Virus record (IMG/VR): IMGVR_UViG_3300021185_003351
Location: 1-64,000 of that record
Direction: 5' to 3' (one strand)
DNA length: 64,000 nt
DNA from: a virus
The notes beneath the pieces are model-generated. The model worked only from the letters and a program-made list of their open reading frames with translations. It had not been told where the DNA came from and made no database searches. Position numbers and translations under genes: made by a program. Within the stretch, counting starts at the first letter, position 1. Each line of letters begins with the position of its first letter. Below, piece by piece: positions 25,149-33,819 of the stretch.

Positions 25149-25814
25149 ATGGGATATTTAGATAATACATCAATAACAGTCGACGCAATATTAACAAATA
25201 AAGGTCGTGAATTATTAGCACAAGGAGGAACCGCTTTTAATATTACACAATTTGCGTTAGGTGATGATGAAATAGATTATACATTATGGAATCCAAATGA
25301 TACAAGAGGTACAGCATTTTATGGAGATGTTATTGAAAATATGCCAGTAACAGAAGCAATTCCAGATCAAACAAAAGCTTTAAAATATAGATTATTAACA
25401 TTACCTGGAAATAATGCACAATATTTACCAAAAGTTTCAGTAGCTCCAGCGACAATGGGTTCGCAATCAGGAAATGGATCAACACTTACATTTAATGTAT
25501 CAACATTAAACTTTTCAAATGCAAATTCAACATTAGGATATACAGCGGTTTTATCTAATAGTTCAATAGGAACATTAACTGCAGCAACAGGACAAGCATT
25601 AAGTAATGTAGCTCCTGGAATAACTGGCGATGCAACTTCTGTAGCAATCGTTGGTTTAGGCGGATTTAATTTAACATTGAATCCAAATCCTTCTACAACT
25701 CAAACTAGATCTACTACGATTACATTTTTTGCAAATGAAACTGGAGGCGAAGTTACTGTTAATATAACACAAGAAAAACGTACGTTTACTGCTTCAACAA
25801 ATACGACCTTTTAA
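25149..25814 (+). CDS. Virion structural protein, tail-fibre/adhesin type (221 aa)
   Basis: The N-terminus (MGYLDNTSITVDAILTNKGR followed by ELLAQGG and FNITQFALGDDEIDY) is a pattern I know from many marine phage structural proteins, close to fibre attachment domains. The C-terminal half is Thr/Ser/Asn-rich and strand-forming, ending in an Ig-like stretch (TITFFANETGGEVTVNITQEKRTF). Probably a fibre or decoration subunit. Confidence 0.6.
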   Translation: MGYLDNTSITVDAILTNKGRELLAQGGTAFNITQFALGDDEIDYTLWNPNDTRGTAFYGDVIENMPVTEAIPDQTKALKYRLLTLPGNNAQYLPKVSVAPATMGSQSGNGSTLTFNVSTLNFSNANSTLGYTAVLSNSSIGTLTAATGQALSNVAPGITGDATSVAIVGLGGFNLTLNPNPSTTQTRSTTITFFANETGGEVTVNITQEKRTFTASTNTTF

Positions 25815-25816
25815 AA

Positions 25817-26926
25817 ATGAGAACAACTATGATAAATTTACTAAAACAACTACCAAATCAAGGCCAATCATTATCATTTCAACAATTGGATACAACTAGA
25901 GATATTATTGATTCATCACAAGAAACAATAACAGACGCATTATGGAGTGATGATCAGCCATTATTATCAACATTTTTTACTGCATCAAATTTATCTGTTT
26001 CTCAAAAAGCATATTATGTTAATGTATATCAAAAAGATCCGGCAGCAACTGGGTCTGCAATTCAATTTGCATTAGCATATGGTGATCAGCGAGGTAGCGG
26101 ATCATTAAATAATGGCGGTGGACAATTAGGAGATGCTCCTAGTAAAGCAATATATTCACAATATAAACAATTATTATTAGATGAAACAGTAAATGCATTT
26201 ACATTTAAAACTGGATCTGGTGTTTATACTACGGATTCAATATATGTAATAAATTTGCAACGAGCAAGATCAAAAGAAAGACTAGATCCAGGTAATTGGG
26301 AATTACCATTAAGTGGTATTACATCTAGAGATACAGATGCAACAGGAAGTGTTGTAATAGGACCTTCTCATATAAAACTAATTGATAATTCATCAACAGA
26401 AACAACATCTACACCGGAGATTGCGGATTCATATGACATTGTTTCTGGAAGTATTTCAAATGGAATCTTTAATTCAACTGCTCCTGAATATTATGGTAAA
26501 GTTTATCCACAACATAGCGTTATTATATTAGATGGGAGAAAATTAGATAATGAGTTAGGATTTAAAACTAACACCGGTTCTAATGCAGCTGGAAGTAATC
26601 ATTATGGCTTATTTCATTCTGTTTCTGGATCTGCTTCTGCGGGGTCAGGATCGTTTTTAGCTAGAAATAAAGAAACTGTTAGTAGCACTATGTATTTTGT
26701 TAGATTAAATAATGCAGATTATAATTATTCAAATAATCCATCATATGTAACTGGAACTCAATTTGAAATTGCAAATCAAGGATATTGGACAGATCCAGTA
26801 TCATATATAACTACAGTTGGTTTATATAATGATCAACAAGAATTATTAGCAGTTGCAAAATTAAGTAAGCCAATTAAAAAAGACAAAAAATCAGAATTAA
26901 ATATTCGTGTTAAATTAGATTATTAA
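25817..26926 (+). CDS. Virion structural protein (369 aa)
   Basis: Its C-terminal part (WTDPVSYITTVGLYNDQQELLAVAKLSKPIKKDKKSELNIRVKLDY) is closely matched by the end of the next gene's product (YITSVGLYNSAGTLLAIGKLGQPIRKRDD). The two therefore share a C-terminal module and are paralogous in that part. Ser/Thr/Gly-rich in the middle. An internal ATG at 25829 (MINLLKQ) is an alternative start. Probably a tail-surface protein. Confidence 0.58.
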   Translation: MRTTMINLLKQLPNQGQSLSFQQLDTTRDIIDSSQETITDALWSDDQPLLSTFFTASNLSVSQKAYYVNVYQKDPAATGSAIQFALAYGDQRGSGSLNNGGGQLGDAPSKAIYSQYKQLLLDETVNAFTFKTGSGVYTTDSIYVINLQRARSKERLDPGNWELPLSGITSRDTDATGSVVIGPSHIKLIDNSSTETTSTPEIADSYDIVSGSISNGIFNSTAPEYYGKVYPQHSVIILDGRKLDNELGFKTNTGSNAAGSNHYGLFHSVSGSASAGSGSFLARNKETVSSTMYFVRLNNADYNYSNNPSYVTGTQFEIANQGYWTDPVSYITTVGLYNDQQELLAVAKLSKPIKKDKKSELNIRVKLDY

Positions 26927-26943
26927 TTACATGTATTTTTTGC

Positions 26944-26969
26944 CTGTTATATTTATTATAAAATAACAG
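26944..26969 (+). repeat. Inverted repeat flanking a promoter-like motif
   Basis: CTGTTAT at 26944-26950 and ATAACAG at 26963-26969 are perfect complements. The TATTTATT promoter-like motif at 26950-26957 begins at the last base of the left arm. The arrangement could be an operator or a hairpin. Confidence 0.45.
26950..26963 (+). promoter_or_regulatory. Candidate late promoter motif (variant)
   Basis: TATTTATT at 26950-26957 followed by ATAAAA, 19 bases before the ATG at 26977, enclosed in a seven-base inverted repeat. Confidence 0.45.
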
Positions 26970-26976
26970 AGTCTAT

Positions 26977-28557
26977 ATGTCAGATATCACAGAATATACT
27001 GGTGAATCAGTAAAAGCGTTTAAAAAAGTTAATCCTACTGATTTAAAATTTACTCCAATGCAATTAAACAAAACGTTTTATATGTATTCTGGAAGTACTT
27101 TGTTATATACTCCTTTAAATGCTTATTATTGTACTAGTATACCAGAAAATCATTTAAATTGGGGTGAACAGAATTTAAACGGTACATATAAATCAATTAT
27201 TTATAAATCATTACAACAATTATTTTATAATGAATCATTTGATACAGAAATATTTTTACATCAAACATCATCTATTTTTAGTATTCCTCAAAAGAAGATG
27301 GGACAAAAAATTAAAGAAAATTCATTTACATATAATAGTTCATCATTAAATTTAAAATCAAATCGTTCTGGAAAAATATATGATGTAAATGTTAACACCG
27401 GATCTTTTCCAAATACATTAAATTTTTATGAAGGATTTAATAAGTATTTTGATTCTTCGAATATTACATATGAATCTCAAAATATTTTATATGTTGATGG
27501 GGTAACTACTAATACTGGAAATCAAAAGTCTATAGGATTATCAGCATTATTTTCCGGAAATGGTTATATATCATCTAGTTTAGAAGGAATATATGATAAA
27601 CAACATAATTATGCAATATCATTTTTTATATCAGGAACAAATAGTACAAATAATGATCAATTGATATTAACAAAAGCAGATCAAATAACTAGAAGTCCGT
27701 GTCCTTTTAATATCGAATTAAGTGGAAGTAATGAAATTAAATTTAGTATACGTGGTAATAATTCTAATTTAATTGCGTTAATAACATCTTCTGCAGATGT
27801 ATCGTCATCTTGGACTCATGTATTATGTCAAAAGACTGGTAGTAGTATTGAAATGTATATTAATGGAACTAAACATTCATCCGGTAGTTTTAATTTTCTT
27901 CAAGACAATTTAAATACATATGTAAATTCTCCAACATTTATTAATAACAATTATCATTTAAGTATTGGGGGTTATAACACAAATAGTTATAATCTACAAG
28001 GATATTTAGATGAAGTTAGGATTTATAACAAAGCTTTAACAAACTCTGAGATAAGCACGTTAACGGACCGTAATGAAGGTGGAGGATTATTACAAACAAA
28101 TATAGTTGGTAATGTATTTTCAGAAAAAGGATTTATTGTTATATCAACTCCTGATTATCGATACAATGACTTAATAACTACAAAATATACTGCTAGTTAT
28201 CAAAGTACAATTACATCATATGAAATGTCAACATTATGTCGTATAGATGCAGGTGATTTCAATGTTACAAATAATCATAGTGCACATAATGATTCGAATA
28301 TACAATATTTAAACTATTTAACAGGTAGTGATTTTGCTCCATATATTACATCGGTAGGATTATATAATTCAGCTGGTACGTTATTAGCAATTGGAAAATT
28401 AGGACAACCAATAAGAAAACGTGATGATGTTGATATGAATGTTTTAGTTAGAATGGATTTAGACATTAGACCTATTAATTCTGGATCAAGTTTAGAAAGT
28501 ACAAATCAAAATTTTAATATAAATAATTCTAAAACAATAGGAGGATTATCATATTGA
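26977..28557 (+). CDS. Tail structural protein with LamG-like domain (526 aa)
   Basis: Residues about 165-350 form a LamG/concanavalin-like domain: SALFSGNGYISSSLEGIYDK, NYAISFFISGTN, WTHVLCQKTGSSIEMYINGTK and GYLDEVRIYNKALTNSEI, the last being the standard G-x-x-D-E-V-R-I-Y-x-x-A-L-x-x-x-E-I end of such domains. These usually bind glycans. The C-terminal module (YITSVGLYNSAGTLLAIGKL) is shared with the preceding gene product. Probably an adhesin or fibre component contacting host surface sugars. Its TGA overlaps the TTG start of the kinase-like gene. Confidence 0.75.
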   Translation: MSDITEYTGESVKAFKKVNPTDLKFTPMQLNKTFYMYSGSTLLYTPLNAYYCTSIPENHLNWGEQNLNGTYKSIIYKSLQQLFYNESFDTEIFLHQTSSIFSIPQKKMGQKIKENSFTYNSSSLNLKSNRSGKIYDVNVNTGSFPNTLNFYEGFNKYFDSSNITYESQNILYVDGVTTNTGNQKSIGLSALFSGNGYISSSLEGIYDKQHNYAISFFISGTNSTNNDQLILTKADQITRSPCPFNIELSGSNEIKFSIRGNNSNLIALITSSADVSSSWTHVLCQKTGSSIEMYINGTKHSSGSFNFLQDNLNTYVNSPTFINNNYHLSIGGYNTNSYNLQGYLDEVRIYNKALTNSEISTLTDRNEGGGLLQTNIVGNVFSEKGFIVISTPDYRYNDLITTKYTASYQSTITSYEMSTLCRIDAGDFNVTNNHSAHNDSNIQYLNYLTGSDFAPYITSVGLYNSAGTLLAIGKLGQPIRKRDDVDMNVLVRMDLDIRPINSGSSLESTNQNFNINNSKTIGGLSY

Positions 28558-29099
28558 TTAAGTTAAAAAATATATTAAAAGAAATTTCTGAATCTGATGC
28601 TGAAAAATTATTAAATAAAATTAAAAATAAAGAATTTTCATTTGTAGCACAAGGTGATAATGGCAAAGTGTATGCAATAAATGGAGAAGATTTATTATTT
28701 AAAATAACCACTGAACCAGATGAAAAAGCAGTAGCTGATGTTATTGTTGGTAGATCTAGTGAATTTAACTCATTTATTCCTGTACATTATTCAGATCCAA
28801 AGCGTAGTATGTATATTATGAATAAAGCAAATCCATTATCATCAAAAGAAGAAATAGAAATAAATAAATTTTATAAAGGTTATAAAAATTTTTTAAGACA
28901 AGCTGGACCAGAAGCTTCTGTATTTGATTATTTAGACACAGAAGAAACAAGAAGTTATTCCATGGAATTAATTAATTTTATGCGAGCGTTACAGCAACAT
29001 GTTAGAAAAACAAATATAGGCGATTTACATTTATCATTAGATTTCAAGCCAGATAATATTATGAAATGGAATGGTAATTTAGTAATGGTCGATTGGTAG
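28554..29099 (+). CDS. Leader-tagged minimal protein kinase-like protein (181 aa)
   Basis: The start codon is TTG, chosen because it gives MIKLKNILKE, the capsid-targeting-type leader. The body has kinase-fold landmarks: a Gly loop-like AQGDNGKVYAI (Gly34, Gly37), a beta-3 Lys50 in LLFKIT, the catalytic loop DLHLSLDFKPDNIM with Asp163, Lys165 and Asn168 spaced as in HRDLKPEN, and a final VMVDW whose Asp180 matches the DFG Asp. The protein stops one residue later, so activation segment and rest of the C-lobe are absent. It could be a compact kinase or a nucleotide-binding remnant. Resolvase gene follows nine bases later. Confidence 0.68.
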   Translation: MIKLKNILKEISESDAEKLLNKIKNKEFSFVAQGDNGKVYAINGEDLLFKITTEPDEKAVADVIVGRSSEFNSFIPVHYSDPKRSMYIMNKANPLSSKEEIEINKFYKGYKNFLRQAGPEASVFDYLDTEETRSYSMELINFMRALQQHVRKTNIGDLHLSLDFKPDNIMKWNGNLVMVDW

Positions 29100-29108
29100 A
29101 AAGAAGTT

Positions 29109-29585
29109 ATGAAAAATCATTGGCATTCAACAAATAATAAACAACGCCAAGCAGCATACAAATACGGATATAGATCTGGTTTGGAATTAAAAGTTGCTGA
29201 TCAAATTAAAGAAGCAGAATATCCTGTAAATTACGAAACTGAAACATTGAAATATATTGTTCCACAAAAAAATTCAAAATATACTCCAGACTTTATTTTT
29301 ACAAAAAAAGATGGTAATACAATGTATATTGAAACTAAGGGACGATGGACAAGCACCGATAGGCAAAAAATGAAAAATATTTTAGCTTCAAATCCTGATA
29401 TTGATTTAAGAATAATATTTCAAAACCCAAATCAAAAAATATCAAAAGGATCTAAAACAACATATGAATTGTATGCAACAAAAATTGGAATTAAACATGT
29501 TGCAAAAAAAGATATGCCGCTAGAATGGTTAAATGAGTGTTGTAAAGTTGACGAAAAGCCGAATGTAGTTAAATTTTTTGTTTAA
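29109..29585 (+). CDS. T7 endonuclease I-type Holliday junction resolvase (158 aa)
   Basis: The active-site set of the T7 endonuclease I family is complete: Glu26 in YRSGLELKV, Asp61 in KYTPDFIF, Glu75 and Lys77 in IETKGRW. The text after it (DIDLRIIFQNPNQKISKGS..., GIKHV, PLEWL) follows T7 endonuclease I closely, and the length (158 against 149) fits. It would cut branched DNA before packaging. T4 itself uses an unrelated enzyme (endonuclease VII, gp49) for this, so this is a non-orthologous replacement. Confidence 0.93.
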   Translation: MKNHWHSTNNKQRQAAYKYGYRSGLELKVADQIKEAEYPVNYETETLKYIVPQKNSKYTPDFIFTKKDGNTMYIETKGRWTSTDRQKMKNILASNPDIDLRIIFQNPNQKISKGSKTTYELYATKIGIKHVAKKDMPLEWLNECCKVDEKPNVVKFFV

Positions 29586-29600
29586 TGATTGGATCTTTGA

Positions 29601-29620
29601 AAAATAATCATTATTTTCTT
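29601..29620 (+). terminator. Weak hairpin with T-rich tail after the resolvase gene
   Basis: AAAATA at 29601-29606 pairs with TATTTT at 29612-29617 around a five-base loop, followed by CTT. All A-T pairs, so only a weak terminator candidate. Confidence 0.25.
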
Positions 29621-29680
29621 TATGTAAGTAATAAAAAGATGAAATCGTTTAATATAATGTATATTATTAAATGATGATTC

Positions 29681-29705
29681 GTTAGACCGATTAATTGTGT
29701 CTAAC
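29681..29705 (+). repeat. Inverted repeat in the 182-base intergenic gap
   Basis: GTTAGAC at 29681-29687 and GTCTAAC at 29699-29705 are perfect complements with an 11-base loop. They lie in the one sizeable non-coding gap of this part (29586-29767), about 60 bases before the primase gene. Could be an operator, hairpin or part of a small RNA; nothing else is recognisable in the gap except a TTCTTATAATA element near 29750. Confidence 0.4.
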
Positions 29706-29767
29706 CAATATTATATATAATAACCAATACTTTTGATCTTTCAGTAAATTTTCTTATAATATATTAT

Positions 29768-30709
29768 ATGAAGAACTTAAAACTACTTCAATTATTAGAG
29801 TCTGTATTAGGTAAAGGAAAACAAACATCAGGTGATAATATTGCATTCTTTTCGCCGTTTACATCGCATTATAAACCTAAATTAGAAATTGATATAAATA
29901 CAAATTCGGAAGGCCAAAATCCATGGCATTGTTGGATATCTGATAAAAAAGGACGTTCTATACATTCATTATTTAAACAATTAAATTTACCTAAATCTAA
30001 ATTTGAAAAATTAAATAATATCATAGAAGTAACAAGATATCGTAATACTAAATCAGAAACTAAAGAATATAAATTACAACTTCCAGAAGAATATCAACCA
30101 CTATGGATAGAAAAAAAATCTCCTGATTATAAAAATGCTATATATTATTTAAAAACTAGAGGAATTAATATATTTGATATAATTAGATACAGAATTGGAT
30201 ATGCTGAATCTGGCCAATATTCCGGAAAAATTATTATTCCTAGTTATGATTCTAATGGCCAATTAAATTATTTTGTATCTCGAGCATTTTATCAAAGTGA
30301 TTCATATAAACATAAAAATCCACAAACATCAAAAGATATAATTGGATTTGAAATGTTAATTAACTGGAATGAGCCTATTGTTTTATGTGAAGGAGCATTT
30401 GATGCTATTACTATAAAAAGAAATGCAATTCCGTTATTTGGTAAAATTATACAACCAGTATTACAGAAAAAAATTATAGAAGAACATGTAACAGACATTT
30501 ACATATGTCTAGATTCAGATGCAATAACTAATGCATTAGAAATATCAAAAAAATTCATGGCTGAAGGATTAAATGTTTATTTCGTGGAATTAAAAGAAGA
30601 TGATCCTAACGAATTAGGATATAAAAAAATAACAAAAAAATTAGAAGATACCTATAAATTCTCATTTGAAAGAATGATGGAATTAAAAATAGATTCATTA
30701 TGGAAATAA
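29768..30709 (+). CDS. gp61: DNA primase, T4 gp61-like (313 aa)
   Basis: The N-terminal part (NPWHCWISDKKGRSIHSLFKQ, about residues 56-76) is the remnant of a DnaG-type zinc-binding domain. The Toprim domain follows: PIVLCEGAFDAITIKRN with the catalytic Glu, and DIYICLDSDAITNALEISKK with the D-x-D pair, then LNVYFVELKEDDPNELG. Length is close to T4 gp61 (342). It makes RNA primers for lagging-strand synthesis. It overlaps the nuclease gene by ten bases. The matching helicase (gp41) is not in the window. Confidence 0.85.
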   Translation: MKNLKLLQLLESVLGKGKQTSGDNIAFFSPFTSHYKPKLEIDINTNSEGQNPWHCWISDKKGRSIHSLFKQLNLPKSKFEKLNNIIEVTRYRNTKSETKEYKLQLPEEYQPLWIEKKSPDYKNAIYYLKTRGINIFDIIRYRIGYAESGQYSGKIIIPSYDSNGQLNYFVSRAFYQSDSYKHKNPQTSKDIIGFEMLINWNEPIVLCEGAFDAITIKRNAIPLFGKIIQPVLQKKIIEEHVTDIYICLDSDAITNALEISKKFMAEGLNVYFVELKEDDPNELGYKKITKKLEDTYKFSFERMMELKIDSLWK

Positions 30710-33700
30710 AAGAATTAAACACAAACATAACAAGTATTGATAAAATATTTCATATATCAGATATTCACATACGCACATTAAAACGACACAAAGAATATCA
30801 AGAAGTATTTGACAATTTATTTTTACACATTGCCCAACATGCAACTAATCAAAGCATTTGCGTATTAACTGGAGATATTGTACATTCTAAACTAGATATG
30901 TCTCCGGAGTTAATTACCATGTTAACAAAATTTTTTAATGGATTTCATATACCTACAATTGTAATATTAGGAAATCATGATATGAATTTAAATAATTTAT
31001 ATCGTCTAGATGCGATATCACCAATATTGGATGTTATTAATAATAAGAATATACATTTTATTAAAGATAATGGATTATTTAAATTTGGAAATGTAGTTTT
31101 TAATCATATGGCAGTAGACGTTGCTCCAAAGGATTACATAAAAGGTAAAGATTTTAATGCACATTACAAAATTGCATTACATCATGGAGCAGTACATAAT
31201 GCAAAAACTGACATTGGATTCCAAATATCAAATGATCATGTAACAACTGATTTATTTGAAGGACATGACTTAACATTATTAGGAGATATACACAAACCTG
31301 CTCAATTTCTAAATAAAGAAAAAACAATCGGATATCCAGGATCATTAATTCAACAAAATCATGGAGAGGCTCTAGATCATGGAATCTTAATATGGGATCT
31401 TCCAGACAAAACATCAGAATTTATAGAAATAACAAATGACTATGGATATGTTACTTTTGAAGTAGAAAATGCACAAATTAAAAAATCACCACATAGAATA
31501 CCTGCAAAGCCTAGAGTCAGAATTAAATTTACTGATACAGATGCGTCTGATATTAAAAAATTAATAGCAACTATACGTAAAAAATATAAAGTTCAAGATA
31601 TATCAATACAACGTACTGCAAATCATATCGAAAGTAATAAAGACGGATCGATTGCAATAGGTAATGTTCGTGATGTAGAACATCAAAATAATTTAATAAC
31701 AAATTTTATAAATGAAAATTATCCTGATGCTAATAAAAAAGAATTAGATGCAATTAGACATATTAATAGAACAATAAATTCTAAACTACCAGTACTAGAA
31801 TCGGTTAGAAACGTAACATGGTATCCAGTATCTTTTGAATTTGATAATATGTTTTCATATGGAGAAAAAAATAAAGTAGATTTTTCTAAATTATCTGATG
31901 TTATAGGACTATTTGCATCAAATGCATCTGGTAAATCATCTTTATTAGATGCTATAATATATACAATATTTGATAAATGTAGTAAAACAAGTAAATCTAA
32001 AGAAGTTTTAAATAATAAAAAGTCTGTATTTAAAGGTATTTTTAAATTTAAGTTAAATAATAAATTATATACAATTGAAAGAGAAGGCATAACATTAAAA
32101 CATGGACATGTTAAAGTTAATGTTAATTTTTATAATGAAGATGAAAACTTAAATGGAGAAGAACGAAGTGATACAAATAAAAGTATACGAAGATATTTAG
32201 GAACATATGATGATTTTATTTTAACTGCATTTTCATTACAAGCAGACAATAATAATTTTATAGAAAAATCACAAAGAGAAAGAAAAGATTTATTATCTCA
32301 ATTTTTAGACACTACTGTTTTTGAACAATTATATCATTTAGCTTCAGAAGAAATCAAAGAAACATCTGGCAAATTAAAAGAATATAAAAAAATAGATTTT
32401 GGTTATATTATAAAAGAATCTGATGACATTATTATTGAAAATCAAGATACTATAATTGAATTAGAAAAAAATGATAATGATTTACAAAATTCAAGAAATA
32501 ATGTACAGAATGATATTGTTGAATTAATTGAATCAAAACAACCGATGTCATATGATGGCCCAGATATATCTGAATTAGAAGCAACAGAAAATCAATTAAT
32601 TTCTAATATAGAAAATATAGAAATATCTATAAACAAACTAGAAGATATAATAACAAAGATGCCAAAATTTGATATAATATCTACAAATGAGTTAAATCTA
32701 CAAAAAAATCAAAAAGATATATTAAATAAAGATATAAAAATTGTAACAAAAGAACTTACTCAATTGGAACAATTAATCAAATTACAACAACAAAAAATAG
32801 ATCATTTAAAGACTCATGAATATGATCACACATGTAAATATTGTATTTCCAATATTTTTGTTAAAGAAGCAGAAGAAGCAAAAATAGAATTACCAAAAAA
32901 TAAAAAATTAGCAGATAATGCATTTACAAAACAATCTGAATTACAAACAAATCGTGATATAATTCAAGATACAATTTTAAAATATCAAGAACAAATAGAC
33001 TTATCTAATAAATTAGAAAAATTTGAATTACAATTGCAAGTACTTGAAAGTGATTTACAAACAAAAGAATCTGAATTAGAAACAACTAATGAGCGACAAG
33101 AATTATTTAAAAAGAATAAAACTGCTATTATTCATAATAAATCAATCGATGAAAAAATTAAAACAAAAAAGAATTTAATAATTGACATTGTAAATACTTT
33201 AAAAAGTATTACTGATAAAGTTAAATCAAATCATGGAGAAATAGAAGTTGCAAAAACCAAAAAGAAAACTGCGTTAGAACAATTAGAAACATATAAACAA
33301 TTGGAAACTGAATATAAAGCATATGAATATTATTTACAGTCTGTAAAAAGAGATGGGGTGCCATATGAATTAATCAAAAAAGCATTGCCTAAAATAGAAA
33401 CAGAAATAAATAATGTACTAGATCAAGTTGTAGACTTTAATATGGTATTAAATACAGATGGTAAGAATATTAATGGATATATTATTTATGATGAGGATAA
33501 TTTTTGGCCGTTAGAGCTAACTTCTGGTATGGAACGATTTATGAGTTCATTAGCAATACGTGTAGCTTTAATTAATGTATCTGCATTACCTAGACCAAAT
33601 TTTATTGCAATAGATGAAGGATGGGGTAGTTTAGATAGAGAACATATTTCTGCGGTAACAAATTTATTTGAATATTTTAGAACAAAATTTGACTTTTCAA

Positions 33701-33795
33701 TTATTATATCCCACGTAGAATCAATGAGAGATATGGTAGATAACTTAATTGAAGTAAATAAGATAAATAATTTCAGCCAGATTCAACATACATAA
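30700..33795 (+). CDS. gp47-gp46: Fused gp47-gp46 (SbcD-SbcC / Mre11-Rad50-like) nuclease-ATPase (1031 aa)
   Basis: One uninterrupted ORF encodes both subunits. Residues about 15-330 are the gp47/Mre11 phosphoesterase: ISDIHIR, TGDIVHSK, LGNHD, and LLGDIHKP, the standard metal-binding motifs. Residues about 365-1031 are the gp46/Rad50 ATPase: Walker A SNASGKSS (Lys412), a long coiled coil with a zinc hook Cys712-x-x-Cys715 (CKYC), the signature ELTSGMERFMSS, and Walker B IAIDEGWGSLD (Asp972-Glu973). It processes DNA ends for recombination-dependent replication. In T4 these are two genes; the single-chain form fixes a 1:1 ratio. Confidence 0.92.
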   Translation: MEIKELNTNITSIDKIFHISDIHIRTLKRHKEYQEVFDNLFLHIAQHATNQSICVLTGDIVHSKLDMSPELITMLTKFFNGFHIPTIVILGNHDMNLNNLYRLDAISPILDVINNKNIHFIKDNGLFKFGNVVFNHMAVDVAPKDYIKGKDFNAHYKIALHHGAVHNAKTDIGFQISNDHVTTDLFEGHDLTLLGDIHKPAQFLNKEKTIGYPGSLIQQNHGEALDHGILIWDLPDKTSEFIEITNDYGYVTFEVENAQIKKSPHRIPAKPRVRIKFTDTDASDIKKLIATIRKKYKVQDISIQRTANHIESNKDGSIAIGNVRDVEHQNNLITNFINENYPDANKKELDAIRHINRTINSKLPVLESVRNVTWYPVSFEFDNMFSYGEKNKVDFSKLSDVIGLFASNASGKSSLLDAIIYTIFDKCSKTSKSKEVLNNKKSVFKGIFKFKLNNKLYTIEREGITLKHGHVKVNVNFYNEDENLNGEERSDTNKSIRRYLGTYDDFILTAFSLQADNNNFIEKSQRERKDLLSQFLDTTVFEQLYHLASEEIKETSGKLKEYKKIDFGYIIKESDDIIIENQDTIIELEKNDNDLQNSRNNVQNDIVELIESKQPMSYDGPDISELEATENQLISNIENIEISINKLEDIITKMPKFDIISTNELNLQKNQKDILNKDIKIVTKELTQLEQLIKLQQQKIDHLKTHEYDHTCKYCISNIFVKEAEEAKIELPKNKKLADNAFTKQSELQTNRDIIQDTILKYQEQIDLSNKLEKFELQLQVLESDLQTKESELETTNERQELFKKNKTAIIHNKSIDEKIKTKKNLIIDIVNTLKSITDKVKSNHGEIEVAKTKKKTALEQLETYKQLETEYKAYEYYLQSVKRDGVPYELIKKALPKIETEINNVLDQVVDFNMVLNTDGKNINGYIIYDEDNFWPLELTSGMERFMSSLAIRVALINVSALPRPNFIAIDEGWGSLDREHISAVTNLFEYFRTKFDFSIIISHVESMRDMVDNLIEVNKINNFSQIQHT

Positions 33796-33809
33796 TATTT
33801 ATAAAAAAG
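33796..33809 (+). promoter_or_regulatory. Candidate late promoter motif
   Basis: TATTTATA at 33796-33803 followed by AAAAAAG, 16 bases before the ATG at 33820; it starts one base after the nuclease stop codon. Confidence 0.5.
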
Positions 33810-33819
33810 AATATCATGT

